Assembly (NCBI RefSeq): GCF_946479965.1
Contig: NZ_CAMLHX010000020.1
Location: forward strand, 5,634-69,633
Direction of reading: 5' to 3'
DNA length: 64,000 nucleotides
DNA from: an uncultured Mucilaginibacter sp.
GTDB taxonomy: Bacteria > Bacteroidota > Bacteroidia > Sphingobacteriales > Sphingobacteriaceae
Part shown: positions 8,002-16,481 of the stretch, piece after piece
How positions within the stretch are numbered: the stretch's first letter is position 1
How the letters are laid out: each line of letters opens with the position of its first letter
Translations under genes and position numbers: made by a program
The notes under the pieces: generated by a model
The model's input: only the letters and a program-made list of their open reading frames with translations
The model's database searches: none
Told to the model about the DNA's origin: nothing

Positions 8002-8985
8002 ATGTTTTTTTCCGTTATCATCCCCCTATATAACCGCCCGCAGGAAATAAAAGAACTGCTGGAAACCCTTATGCTGCAAACTTACAAGCATTTTGAGGTA
8101 CTGGTTATTGAGGATGGCTCGACCAACGATGCAGCGGATATTGTAAAAAGCTTTGCAGATAAACTGGACCTGCACTATTACGTTAAAGAGAACGCCGGTC
8201 AGGGGTTTGCCCGCAATTACGCCTTTGAGCGCGCCAACGGCGAGTACTTTGTGATATTTGATTCAGACTGTCTGATACCTACAGATTACTTTCAAATAGT
8301 TAACGACTCGCTTAAAACCAACTGGCTTGATGCTTATGGTGGTCCCGATGCCGCGCATGAGAGCTTCACTCCTACCCAAAAAGCCATCAGCTATGCTATG
8401 ACCTCCCCCTTTACAACGGGAGGCATCAGAGGCAATAAAAAGGCCATTGGCGGGCAGTTTCATCCCCGCAGCTTTAATATGGGCATATCAAGGGCAGCAT
8501 GGCAAAAGGCAGGCGGATTTAAGATAACCCGCCTGGGTGAGGATATAGAGTACAGCATCAGGATACACTCCTGTGGTTTCAAGATCGGATTAATACCCGA
8601 GGCGGCCGTGTACCACAAGCGGAGAACCAATTTGATACAGTTTTATAAGCAGATCCACTTTTTTGGCCGGGCCCGAATCAATATATACAAATTTTTTCCT
8701 GACACCCTTAAATTGGTACATTTTCTGCCATCAGCATTCACATTATTTTTATTATTAACGGTATTGGCCAATATATTATACCACCCCTTAGGTATATTAT
8801 GCGCTATTGTACTGGCAGCAATCATTTTGTTGATATTTTTTCACGCTTGGTGGAAAAACAAATCCTTAAAAATCGCATTTTTGGGTGTGGTAGCCTCTTT
8901 TATCCAATTAACGGCGTACGGCTTTGGTTTTATGCAGGATTTTTGGAAACGTGTTGTGTTAAAAAGGCATATGCCAATTGTATAA
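8002..8985 (+). CDS. GT2 family glycosyltransferase with C-terminal membrane helices
   Basis: 327 aa. The GT-A domain begins at once (FFSVIIPLYNRPQEIKELLE), with VIEDGST nucleotide-binding and FDSDC as the metal-binding DxD equivalent, then a GEDIEYSIRI acceptor-side motif (ED acid region) at about residue 180. Two or three hydrophobic helices lie at residues ~245-310. Likely transfers a sugar in polysaccharide or glycolipid synthesis at the cytoplasmic membrane. It follows the first GT2 after a repeat-filled 123-bp spacer and precedes a membrane protein by 6 bp. Confidence 0.85.
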   Translation: MFFSVIIPLYNRPQEIKELLETLMLQTYKHFEVLVIEDGSTNDAADIVKSFADKLDLHYYVKENAGQGFARNYAFERANGEYFVIFDSDCLIPTDYFQIVNDSLKTNWLDAYGGPDAAHESFTPTQKAISYAMTSPFTTGGIRGNKKAIGGQFHPRSFNMGISRAAWQKAGGFKITRLGEDIEYSIRIHSCGFKIGLIPEAAVYHKRRTNLIQFYKQIHFFGRARINIYKFFPDTLKLVHFLPSAFTLFLLLTVLANILYHPLGILCAIVLAAIILLIFFHAWWKNKSLKIAFLGVVASFIQLTAYGFGFMQDFWKRVVLKRHMPIV

Positions 8986-8991
8986 AAATAT

Positions 8992-9762
8992 ATGTACCAT
9001 CCCTTTTCTGTTGCGGAAACTATTAAGACATCATGGAAAGTGCTCAGGGGCAATTTTGCTATCCTGGCCATTTACTCCATCATCTCTTTAGTAGTTATCG
9101 GGTTTACAGATTTTATCAATTCGTTTGTTTTGCTTGATGGTTCAATAGGCTATCAACTATTGGTACTTTTTATACAGATGCTTGTGCAGTCTTACCTTGC
9201 ATTAAGTTTCTATAAACTCATTCTAACGCTAATGGACAAGCAATACTACGAGTTTGAGTTCAGGGAGATATGGCCGTCTTTCCGTATGGCATTCCGGTTT
9301 ATTATAATTGGTTTGTCCTACTCTTTACTTATCGGGACATTTTGGTTCATTAACCTATTGCTACAGGATTGGCCCATTATTCAAAATATAGTTAAGTTTT
9401 TGGAAGCGGTAGCGATAGGCTATTTGCTGATACGGTCAATATTTTGTGTTTGCTTTGTTGTTGATGAAGATTCGCATGCCTATGAAGCCTTATTACAAAG
9501 CTTCCTGATAACCAAAGACAATTTCTTTAAAACGCTTAGCGTAGTGTTGATCATATTGGGATTTATGGTGGCCACTTTATTGATCATTTTAACCTTTATA
9601 GGTCTTTTTCAGCCGGAAGAAGATAGCTACCTGGTGAGGATCGCTTTCTATCTATGGTTCGTAATTGCATTCCCCTCTGTTCAGGTGCTTGTAATGGTAA
9701 CCTATCGCAAACTGGTTTATGCGCATCAGGATATTGACGAGGGTTATGCTGAAACAGATTGA
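8992..9762 (+). CDS. Integral membrane protein of unknown function
   Basis: 256 aa with about six hydrophobic segments (roughly residues 20-45, 50-75, 100-125, 135-155, 180-205, 220-245) and an acidic C-terminal tail (HQDIDEGYAETD). The N-terminal pattern SVAETIKTSWKVLRGNF is like the amphipathic lead-in found in bacterial membrane proteins of the glycerophosphodiester-phosphodiesterase-associated/YciC type, but I cannot assign a family. It lies 6 bp after a glycosyltransferase and 3 bp before the GH3-like gene, so it is very probably co-translated with them. Confidence 0.75.
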   Translation: MYHPFSVAETIKTSWKVLRGNFAILAIYSIISLVVIGFTDFINSFVLLDGSIGYQLLVLFIQMLVQSYLALSFYKLILTLMDKQYYEFEFREIWPSFRMAFRFIIIGLSYSLLIGTFWFINLLLQDWPIIQNIVKFLEAVAIGYLLIRSIFCVCFVVDEDSHAYEALLQSFLITKDNFFKTLSVVLIILGFMVATLLIILTFIGLFQPEEDSYLVRIAFYLWFVIAFPSVQVLVMVTYRKLVYAHQDIDEGYAETD

Positions 9763-9765
9763 TCC

Positions 9766-11265
9766 ATGGGTTTAAAAGCTGTTTTAAGCAAACTATTTGC
9801 CGCCTGGGTTAACCGCGATCTGAATAAATTACGTGCAAACGCGGTATCCCTTCAACAAAATACTTTCAAAGCATTAATTGAACAGGCAAAGCATACTGCC
9901 TTCGGTCGCGATCACCATTTTGATCAGATCAAAAACTATGATGATTTTAAACGCCTTGTGCCCATACGCGATTATGAGGAACTAACACCATATATAAAGC
10001 GTGTTATTGACGGCGAAGAAAACGTGCTTTGGCCGGATAAACCTGCTTACCTTACCAAAACATCGGGCACTACATCAGGCGTAAAATATATCCCGATAAG
10101 TAAGGAAAGCATGCCTGAGCATATTAAAGCAGCCCGCAACGCTTTGCTTAGCTACATTCACGAAACCGGTAAATCTGATTTTGTTGATGGTAAAATGATC
10201 TTCCTCCAAGGGAGCCCCGAACTGGCCGAAAAAGCAGGCATTCAAACAGGAAGGTTATCAGGTATAGTAGCACATCACGTACCCAGCTATCTTCAAAAAA
10301 ACCGCTTACCAAGCTATGAAGTTAATTGCATTGATGATTGGGAGCAAAAGGTAGATGCCATAGTACAGGAAACGCTTAACGAAGATATGCGCCTTATATC
10401 AGGCATACCGCCGTGGTGCCAAATGTATTTCGATCGACTGTCTGCAGCTTCAGGCGGAAAGAAGATAAAGGACATCTTCCCTAACTTTAAGCTATACGTT
10501 TACGGTGGCGTAAACTTCGAGCCTTACCGCGCACGTATGCAGGAAAGTATTGGCTTCGCTATCGATACCATCGAAACCTACCCTGCATCAGAAGGCTTTA
10601 TAGCTTTCCAGGATTCGCAAAAAGAAAAGGGATTGTTGCTGTTAGTTGATTCAGGTATTTTCTACGAATTCATTCCTTCCGACGAATATTTTAACCACGA
10701 CCCCACCCGTATAAGTTTGGAAGATGTTGAGTTAGATAAAAACTACGCGCTGATAATGAACACCAACGCCGGGCTTTGGGGTTACAGCATTGGCGATACC
10801 GTGAAGTTTGTATCAAAAAATCCCTACAAAATTATAGTGAGTGGTCGCATTAAGCATTACATCTCCGCTTTTGGCGAACACGTTATTGGTGAGGAAGTGG
10901 AACATGCCTTAATGAGCGTGGCCAACCAGGAGGGAATAGATATAGTTGAATTTACAGTGGCACCGCAGGTAAATCCCTCCGACGGACAGCTACCTTATCA
11001 CGAATGGTTTGTTGAATTTGGAGTTGAACCACAGGATATGGCCTCATTTGCGGTGAAGGTTGATAAGGCGATTCAGGCAAAAAATATTTACTATTTTGAC
11101 CTTATTGATGGCAATATTTTGCAACCTTTGATAATAAGGAACCTAAAAAAAGATGCTTTTATTAACTTTATGCGATCGCAGGGGAAACTTGGCGGGCAAA
11201 ATAAAGTTCCGCGCTTATCAAACGACAGGAAGATAGCCGATGGTTTACAAGAGTATATTAAATAA
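9766..11265 (+). CDS. GH3 auxin-responsive-promoter family protein (acyl-adenylating enzyme)
   Basis: 499 aa, full length for the GH3 family. The ATP-binding P-loop-like motif is TKTSGTTSGVKYIPIS (residues ~100-115). Further motifs are YVYGGVNFEPYR, ETYPASEGF, and a C-terminal NTNAGLWGYSIGDTVKF segment. Plant GH3 proteins conjugate amino acids to acyl-adenylates; bacterial members are uncharacterised ANL-like enzymes that probably activate a carboxylic acid with ATP. It sits between a membrane protein and dxr. The substrate cannot be inferred. The TxTSGTTSG motif is intact, so it is likely catalytic. Confidence 0.85.
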   Translation: MGLKAVLSKLFAAWVNRDLNKLRANAVSLQQNTFKALIEQAKHTAFGRDHHFDQIKNYDDFKRLVPIRDYEELTPYIKRVIDGEENVLWPDKPAYLTKTSGTTSGVKYIPISKESMPEHIKAARNALLSYIHETGKSDFVDGKMIFLQGSPELAEKAGIQTGRLSGIVAHHVPSYLQKNRLPSYEVNCIDDWEQKVDAIVQETLNEDMRLISGIPPWCQMYFDRLSAASGGKKIKDIFPNFKLYVYGGVNFEPYRARMQESIGFAIDTIETYPASEGFIAFQDSQKEKGLLLLVDSGIFYEFIPSDEYFNHDPTRISLEDVELDKNYALIMNTNAGLWGYSIGDTVKFVSKNPYKIIVSGRIKHYISAFGEHVIGEEVEHALMSVANQEGIDIVEFTVAPQVNPSDGQLPYHEWFVEFGVEPQDMASFAVKVDKAIQAKNIYYFDLIDGNILQPLIIRNLKKDAFINFMRSQGKLGGQNKVPRLSNDRKIADGLQEYIK

Positions 11266-11319
11266 TGATTTAAACTAAGCTATTACGGGCCTCTCGTGAT
11301 AACGCATTGATTAGACAAT

Positions 11320-12504
11320 TTGAACGATCCCAAAAATATAGCCATTCTTGGTTCAACCGGCAGCATAGGTACGCAGGCGCTTGAGGTAATAGGCGAAAAT
11401 CCGTTATTATTTAAGACGTTTTTATTAACGGCTAATAATAATGCTTATTTACTGATTCAACAGGCTTTACAATTCAACCCTGAATATGTAGCTATATGTG
11501 ATGATGCTAAGTATGCTGAAGTGAAGCAGGCACTTGCCCATACTCCAATTAAGGTACTCGCAGGTATAAATGCCATAGTTGACGCGGTTACCCATCCTGA
11601 TATTGACATAGTTTTAACGGCTATGGTTGGCTTTGCCGGTTTACAGCCTACTATTGCGGCTATTAAGGCCGGTAAAACAATCGCATTAGCCAACAAGGAG
11701 ACCCTGGTTGTTGCAGGCGAATTAATTACTGATCTGGCAAAAAAGCATAATGTCAAAATTTTACCTGTCGATTCAGAACACTCTGCTATTTATCAGTGTC
11801 TGGTTGGCGAAGATTATAATTCAATTGAAAAGCTTATCCTTACCGCCTCGGGTGGACCTTTCAGAGGTAAAGACGCCGCGTTTTTAGCCAATGTTACCCG
11901 CGAGCACGCGCTTAAACACCCTAATTGGGTAATGGGCGCCAAAATCACAATTGACTCAGCAACGCTGATGAATAAAGGGCTGGAAGTTATTGAGGCTAAA
12001 TGGCTTTTTGATATCGCTGCCGACCAAATAGAGGTAATTGTGCACCCGCAGTCTATTATCCACTCCATGGTGCAGTTTAAGGACGGGTCTATAAAAGCGC
12101 AAATGGGTTTGCCCGATATGAAACTGCCTATTCAATACGCGTTGGCCTATCCGGAACGCTTACAGAATACTTTTAAACGGTTTAATTTTACAGAGTACCC
12201 TAACCTCAGTTTTGAGCAACCTGATACAAAAACATTCCGAAATTTGGCGTTGGCTTATGAAGCGCTTGATAAAAGTGGTAATATGCCATGCATAATTAAT
12301 GCCGCTAACGAAATGGCCGTGGCTGGATTTCTGGCGGATAAAATAAGCTTTTTAGAAATAAGTGACATTATTGAAGACTGCATGAAACATATCAGCTATA
12401 TCGGTAGTCCAACACTTGATGACTATTTGAATACTGACAAAGAAACACGCATATTTGCGCAAAATATAATACAGCATAAAACCGTTAAAGGTGCTGCAAT
12501 TTGA
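11320..12504 (+). CDS. dxr: 1-deoxy-D-xylulose 5-phosphate reductoisomerase
   Basis: 394 aa, the usual length. Converts DXP to MEP with NADPH, the committed step of the non-mevalonate isoprenoid pathway. Motifs: NIAILGSTGSIGTQAL for NADPH binding at the N-terminus, NKETLVVAGE, LPVDSEHSAIYQCL with metal ligands, ASGGPFRG, and HPNWVMGAKITIDSATLMNKGLE (stated in parts). The start is TTG at 11320, the only plausible initiator, because an in-frame stop (TGA, 11308-11310) lies four codons upstream and no ATG precedes the GSTGSIG motif. Its product feeds the carotenoid operon some 9 kb downstream. Confidence 0.93.
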   Translation: MNDPKNIAILGSTGSIGTQALEVIGENPLLFKTFLLTANNNAYLLIQQALQFNPEYVAICDDAKYAEVKQALAHTPIKVLAGINAIVDAVTHPDIDIVLTAMVGFAGLQPTIAAIKAGKTIALANKETLVVAGELITDLAKKHNVKILPVDSEHSAIYQCLVGEDYNSIEKLILTASGGPFRGKDAAFLANVTREHALKHPNWVMGAKITIDSATLMNKGLEVIEAKWLFDIAADQIEVIVHPQSIIHSMVQFKDGSIKAQMGLPDMKLPIQYALAYPERLQNTFKRFNFTEYPNLSFEQPDTKTFRNLALAYEALDKSGNMPCIINAANEMAVAGFLADKISFLEISDIIEDCMKHISYIGSPTLDDYLNTDKETRIFAQNIIQHKTVKGAAI

Positions 12505-12516
12505 TATAAATAATAT

Positions 12517-13842
12517 ATGGGTATAGTAATAATGGTCGGCCAGTTAATACTGGGGCTGTCGATTTTGGTGATACTGCACGAGCTGGGCCACTTTTTAGCT
12601 GCAAGGGCTTTTGGAATAAGGGTTGAAAAATTCTACTTATTTTTTGATGCCTGGAATTTCAGTCTGTTTAAATTTACGTATAAAGATGTTGAATACGGTA
12701 TAGGTTGGTTGCCTTTGGGCGGTTACGTTAAAATTGCCGGTATGATAGATGAATCTATGGATACTGAGCAAATGGCGGGCCCGCCGCAACCATGGGAGTT
12801 TCGTTCAAAACCGGCCTGGCAACGCCTTATTGTAATGCTTGGGGGTATAATTGTTAACGTAGTATTAGGCATATTCATTTTCTGGATGCTGACTGCCAAA
12901 GTAGGCGAGACTTATATTCCAAATAGCAGCGTTACCAATGGAATTGCTCCCGGCATTATTGGTAAAAAAATGGGCCTTGAGGCGGGCGATAAAATTATAG
13001 CCGTTAATGGCAAACCGGTTGAGCGCTTTCAGGATCTTATCAGTTCTAAAGTGTTACTTGACCAAAGCGTTTTAACTGTTGAACGTAACGGCAAAACCTT
13101 TGACCTTAAAGTGCCTTCCAACATTATAGGGGAGTTGGCTGACCACGGTATTGAACAGTTTATCAGACCCCGTACAACTTTTACTGTAGATTCTGTTACA
13201 CCAAACAGTGGTGCTGCTAAAGCGGGTTTGGTTAAGGGCGACAGTATTATTGCTGTAAACAATACCCCTATTGTATTTTATGACCAGTTGCAAACTAACT
13301 TGCAACAATATAAAGGCAAAGCTGTAGATCTTACTGTCTTTCGTGCAGATTCAGCAAGACATTTAACGGCTCAGATCAGTCCGGAAGGCACCATAGGCTT
13401 TTTTGCTGATTTCAATTTACCTGCTGATGTTACTATAAAGTACGGCTTTGTCGGTTCTTTACCTGTTGGCGCATCAAAAGCTTGGGGTACTTTTACTGAT
13501 AACATTAAAGGTCTTTCCAAAGTATTTTCGGGCGATGTTAAATTCAACAAAGCTGTTGTAGGCCCCGTAGGTATTGCAAATATGTTTGGCACTACGTTGG
13601 ATTGGATGCACTTCTGGAGCTTGGTAGGCTTCCTGTCTATGGTGCTAGCATTCACTAATTTGCTGCCGATACCCGCCTTGGATGGCGGCCATGCGGTATT
13701 CCTGATAATTGAAATGATAAAGGGCAAGCCTCTAAGCGATAAATTTTTGGAGCGTGCCCAAATAGTTGGATTTGTATTATTGATATCGCTGATGGTATTT
13801 GTTTTTGGTAATGATATAATGAAACAGGTATTGAAGAAATAA
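12517..13842 (+). CDS. rseP: RIP metalloprotease RseP (site-2 protease)
   Basis: 441-aa inner-membrane zinc protease. The HELGH motif is at residues 21-25 in the first helix, and the third zinc ligand motif NLLPIPALDGGH is near residue 380. Two PDZ domains lie between (IAPGIIGKKMGLEAGDKIIAVNG, given in part, and VTPNSGAAKAGLVKGDSIIA). It cleaves membrane-bound anti-sigma factors or signal-peptide remnants within the bilayer. It follows dxr after 12 bp, a pairing often seen in Bacteria. A strong bidirectional terminator follows. Confidence 0.92.
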   Translation: MGIVIMVGQLILGLSILVILHELGHFLAARAFGIRVEKFYLFFDAWNFSLFKFTYKDVEYGIGWLPLGGYVKIAGMIDESMDTEQMAGPPQPWEFRSKPAWQRLIVMLGGIIVNVVLGIFIFWMLTAKVGETYIPNSSVTNGIAPGIIGKKMGLEAGDKIIAVNGKPVERFQDLISSKVLLDQSVLTVERNGKTFDLKVPSNIIGELADHGIEQFIRPRTTFTVDSVTPNSGAAKAGLVKGDSIIAVNNTPIVFYDQLQTNLQQYKGKAVDLTVFRADSARHLTAQISPEGTIGFFADFNLPADVTIKYGFVGSLPVGASKAWGTFTDNIKGLSKVFSGDVKFNKAVVGPVGIANMFGTTLDWMHFWSLVGFLSMVLAFTNLLPIPALDGGHAVFLIIEMIKGKPLSDKFLERAQIVGFVLLISLMVFVFGNDIMKQVLKK

Positions 13843-13861
13843 ACTAAGCATGTACGCTAAC

Positions 13862-13902
13862 AACAAAAAAGGCCTTCCGAAAATCGGAAGGCCTTTTTTG
13901 TT
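13862..13902. terminator. Strong bidirectional terminator
   Basis: AACAAAAAAGGCCTTCCGA pairs with TCGGAAGGCCTTTTTTGTT over 19 bp around a three-base loop. It closes both rseP (+) and the DUF4199 operon (-). Confidence 0.92.
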
Positions 13903-13917
13903 GTTAGTTTCGTTTAA

Positions 13918-14514
13918 TTATTCAGGATCAACCGCATCATCAAGTCCGTTTCTAATAGGATCTCGCTTGAAAATTGCAGCAAATATTAGAGCCAATACGA
14001 AAAGGAAGATAATAGCAATTAATTGGCTTTGGATTATACTTCCAACTGTTGGGTTTTTTTGCTTCTCAAATTGTTGATTCATATCGTCTATCTTTTTATC
14101 AATTTCACTCTGTTCTTGTCCACTTTTTTCAAGCATAGCTGATACTGAATTTACCATAGCCGTTTGCATGTTTTCTACCATGTTAGGCTCCACAACCTTA
14201 GCAAAAATCAAGTCTCTCCCAATAAACGATAATAAATTGGCAACAAAAAACATAATGAAAATACCTGTTACCGCTTGCCTAAACACCCAAAAACCGCCAA
14301 TCTCCTTTCTAAGTCCAATGCTTAAAAATATCGCCACTATTAACGGAATCAGCACTGAGATTAAAAGAGGTGCAAAAGTTATAAGCCACATATTATCAGT
14401 CATGCCCGTTATAAAATAATAACTAAAAATTCCTGCGACGAGCAAAATAATGCCTAAAACAATCCCCTTTTCAAGCGCTTTCTTTTTTATTACTTGATTT
14501 AAATTCTGTTCCAT
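13918..14514 (-). CDS. DUF4199 domain-containing membrane protein
   Basis: 198 aa with four hydrophobic segments: ~residues 17-36, 43-66, 78-103 and 160-182. A hydrophilic, coiled-coil-like stretch (residues ~115-155, rich in E, K, Q) lies between helices three and four. This matches the Bacteroidetes-specific DUF4199 family of small inner-membrane proteins, whose function is unknown. It is the last gene of the minus-strand unit headed by the BatA-like gene, 20 bp after the acidic unknown. Confidence 0.78.
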   Translation of the reverse strand: MEQNLNQVIKKKALEKGIVLGIILLVAGIFSYYFITGMTDNMWLITFAPLLISVLIPLIVAIFLSIGLRKEIGGFWVFRQAVTGIFIMFFVANLLSFIGRDLIFAKVVEPNMVENMQTAMVNSVSAMLEKSGQEQSEIDKKIDDMNQQFEKQKNPTVGSIIQSQLIAIIFLFVLALIFAAIFKRDPIRNGLDDAVDPE

Positions 14515-14534
14515 AATTATTTATTTTTTAAGGT

Positions 14535-15206
14535 TTATAAAAACGATTGTAATATAGCAAATACCGGCATAGAAAATTCTTTTTCATCGGCATTGTCCGC
14601 TATGTTGTTTTTTTCCGTTTCATCTGCATCCGGGTTCTGGAAGAAGCACATCATCGGGTAGAAAATCTCTTTAAGTTCCGAATCTTCCGGTAATTTTTCC
14701 GCAACCTTTGCAATCTCATTAACAGGACTTTCCATTAATATCTGGTTTGCTATTACCGGTTCATATATCCTGTATTCATCCTGGAATTCGTCTTCGTCAA
14801 CAAGCAAAAACTCTTTCAGATAATCCTCCAATTCAGGCTCTATATCTTCGTCGGCACACTCGTTAAGGTAAAGCAACAGGTTAAGTAGCTCGGTACCCCT
14901 GTCAAGCGTATCTTCTTCAATGGCCTCCCATTCTTTACTATCCAGATAATCCTCTTCCAGCTTTTTTACATCAGCGCTAAAAAAATTTATCATCAGCAGA
15001 TCAAACAACACTTCACGCAAACCTTCCAGTTTTGGATTATCGTCAACCGTTTTGTCAAGCGCGCTGACTTTTGTTAAAAAGTCCATTTCCAAAGAAAAAA
15101 CCTCTTCTAACTGCGTAGTTAATTTCGCTGCATCTGTATTCGCGTATTTAGCGAATGCTTGCATAGCCGCTTTAAGGGCCGAATTAACCTTAGGATCTAT
15201 CGTCAT
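14535..15206 (-). CDS. Acidic helical protein of unknown function
   Basis: 223 aa, not recognised. Very acidic with few basic residues; it looks wholly alpha-helical, with no signal peptide or membrane segment, so it is probably cytoplasmic. Notable acidic runs are LEEDYLDSKEWEAIEEDTLD and EDIEPELEDYLKEF. It lies 9 bp downstream of the dihydroorotase-like gene and 20 bp upstream of the DUF4199 gene on the same strand, which implies co-transcription. No catalytic motif is visible; a protein-protein interaction role is possible. Confidence 0.7.
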   Translation of the reverse strand: MTIDPKVNSALKAAMQAFAKYANTDAAKLTTQLEEVFSLEMDFLTKVSALDKTVDDNPKLEGLREVLFDLLMINFFSADVKKLEEDYLDSKEWEAIEEDTLDRGTELLNLLLYLNECADEDIEPELEDYLKEFLLVDEDEFQDEYRIYEPVIANQILMESPVNEIAKVAEKLPEDSELKEIFYPMMCFFQNPDADETEKNNIADNADEKEFSMPVFAILQSFL

Positions 15207-15215
15207 TTTCTTTAA

Positions 15216-16472
15216 TTATTCAGATGTAAACAGATGGTTATTGTTACAGGTAAGCAATACCTTGCCTTTTAAGCTTTGGCCCAAATAAGGCGAATTGGAG
15301 GATGTAGAAAGGTTGTTATCCCTATTGTAGTGCCATTCGGTATTTACATCGACAACAACCAAGTTGGCGGCTGCTCCTTCGGTGACAGCCGGAATTTCTA
15401 CATTTAAAATACCCCGTGGGTTCACAGACATCTTTTGAACTATCGTGTCTAATGACAATCCCGCCTTTAAGGCCAGAGAGAAAGCGGTTTGCAGGCCGAT
15501 CATGCCATATTCGGCCACTTCAAACTCAACATCCTTAAATTCTATCTCGTGTGGTGTGTGCTGGCTAACAATGGCATCTATTGTACCATCATTTAAACCT
15601 TTTACAAGCGCTTTTACATCTGCTTTAGTACGCAGTGGTGGTTTTACCTTGTAAAGACTGTCAAAGCCCATTAAAGCATCGTCAGTAAGTACAAGGTGAT
15701 GCGCGGCAACATCACAGGTCACTTTTATCCCTCTTTTCTTGGCCTCCTTTATCAGATCAACAGATCGGGCGGTAGTTATAGTACTGAAATGTATTTTTGA
15801 GTCGGTGTATTCTGCCAGGTAAAGATCACGCGCCACTATAAGCTCTTCGGCCAGTGAGGGTATCCCCTTCATGCCTAATAAAGTGCTTACTTCGCCCTCG
15901 TTCACTTTGGCTTTGCCAGCTATTGCGGGGTCTTCAGGGTAAGAGAAAACAAGCGCGTCAAATCCCTTTGTATATAATAATGCTCGTTCCATGAGGCCCG
16001 CGTCGCTGACAGGGCGGGTGCCATCTGTAAAAGCTTTCGCTCCACTCAGAAACATGTCATACATTTCAGCGAGGTCCTTACCTTCCCGTTTGTGCGAGAT
16101 GGTGCCGAGCGGATAAACATCAACCAGGTTATTTTTGGCGCGGTTAAATAAGTATTCAACTTCGGCTTTTGAATGTACCGGAGGGTGGGTATTCGGCATT
16201 AAAGCAATACCTGTAAAACCACCGGCTGCTGCGGCTTTAGTACCTGATTGTAAGGTTTCCTTTGATTCAAGGCCAAGCTCGCCAATGTTACAGTTAAGAT
16301 CAAAAAAGCCCGGTATTATCTGTTTGCCCTTAGCATCAAAAACAGGCGCGTCGTCCTCAATTGATTTAGCTATGGCAGTAATGGTTCCTTTTTTTATTAA
16401 AATATCAGCAACTTGTTGATGGAAGGGTGAGTTTGGATCAACAACTGTAGCGGATTTGATAAGCAAATTCAT
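15216..16472 (-). CDS. pyrC: Dihydroorotase-like protein, catalytically degenerate (PyrC'-type)
   Basis: 418 aa with the amidohydrolase TIM-barrel layout of type I dihydroorotase: VVDPNSP start, IIPGFFD strand 1, AAAGGFTGIALMPNTHPP, a VKPPLR segment, and GMIGLQTAFSLAL at the C-terminal side. The strand-1 metal site, normally HxH in FxDxHVHxR, reads FFDLNCNIGE here. The strand-8 catalytic Asp site, normally DHAPH, reads SQHTPHE. Both changes should abolish zinc catalysis. Similar degenerate homologues are known as PyrC' partners of aspartate transcarbamoylase, and Bacteroidetes commonly carry such a copy. It may be structural in pyrimidine synthesis, with an active enzyme elsewhere. It follows the BatA-like gene by 9 bp. 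Confidence 0.8.
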   Translation of the reverse strand: MNLLIKSATVVDPNSPFHQQVADILIKKGTITAIAKSIEDDAPVFDAKGKQIIPGFFDLNCNIGELGLESKETLQSGTKAAAAGGFTGIALMPNTHPPVHSKAEVEYLFNRAKNNLVDVYPLGTISHKREGKDLAEMYDMFLSGAKAFTDGTRPVSDAGLMERALLYTKGFDALVFSYPEDPAIAGKAKVNEGEVSTLLGMKGIPSLAEELIVARDLYLAEYTDSKIHFSTITTARSVDLIKEAKKRGIKVTCDVAAHHLVLTDDALMGFDSLYKVKPPLRTKADVKALVKGLNDGTIDAIVSQHTPHEIEFKDVEFEVAEYGMIGLQTAFSLALKAGLSLDTIVQKMSVNPRGILNVEIPAVTEGAAANLVVVDVNTEWHYNRDNNLSTSSNSPYLGQSLKGKVLLTCNNNHLFTSE

Positions 16473-16481
16473 TTGCGCTGT

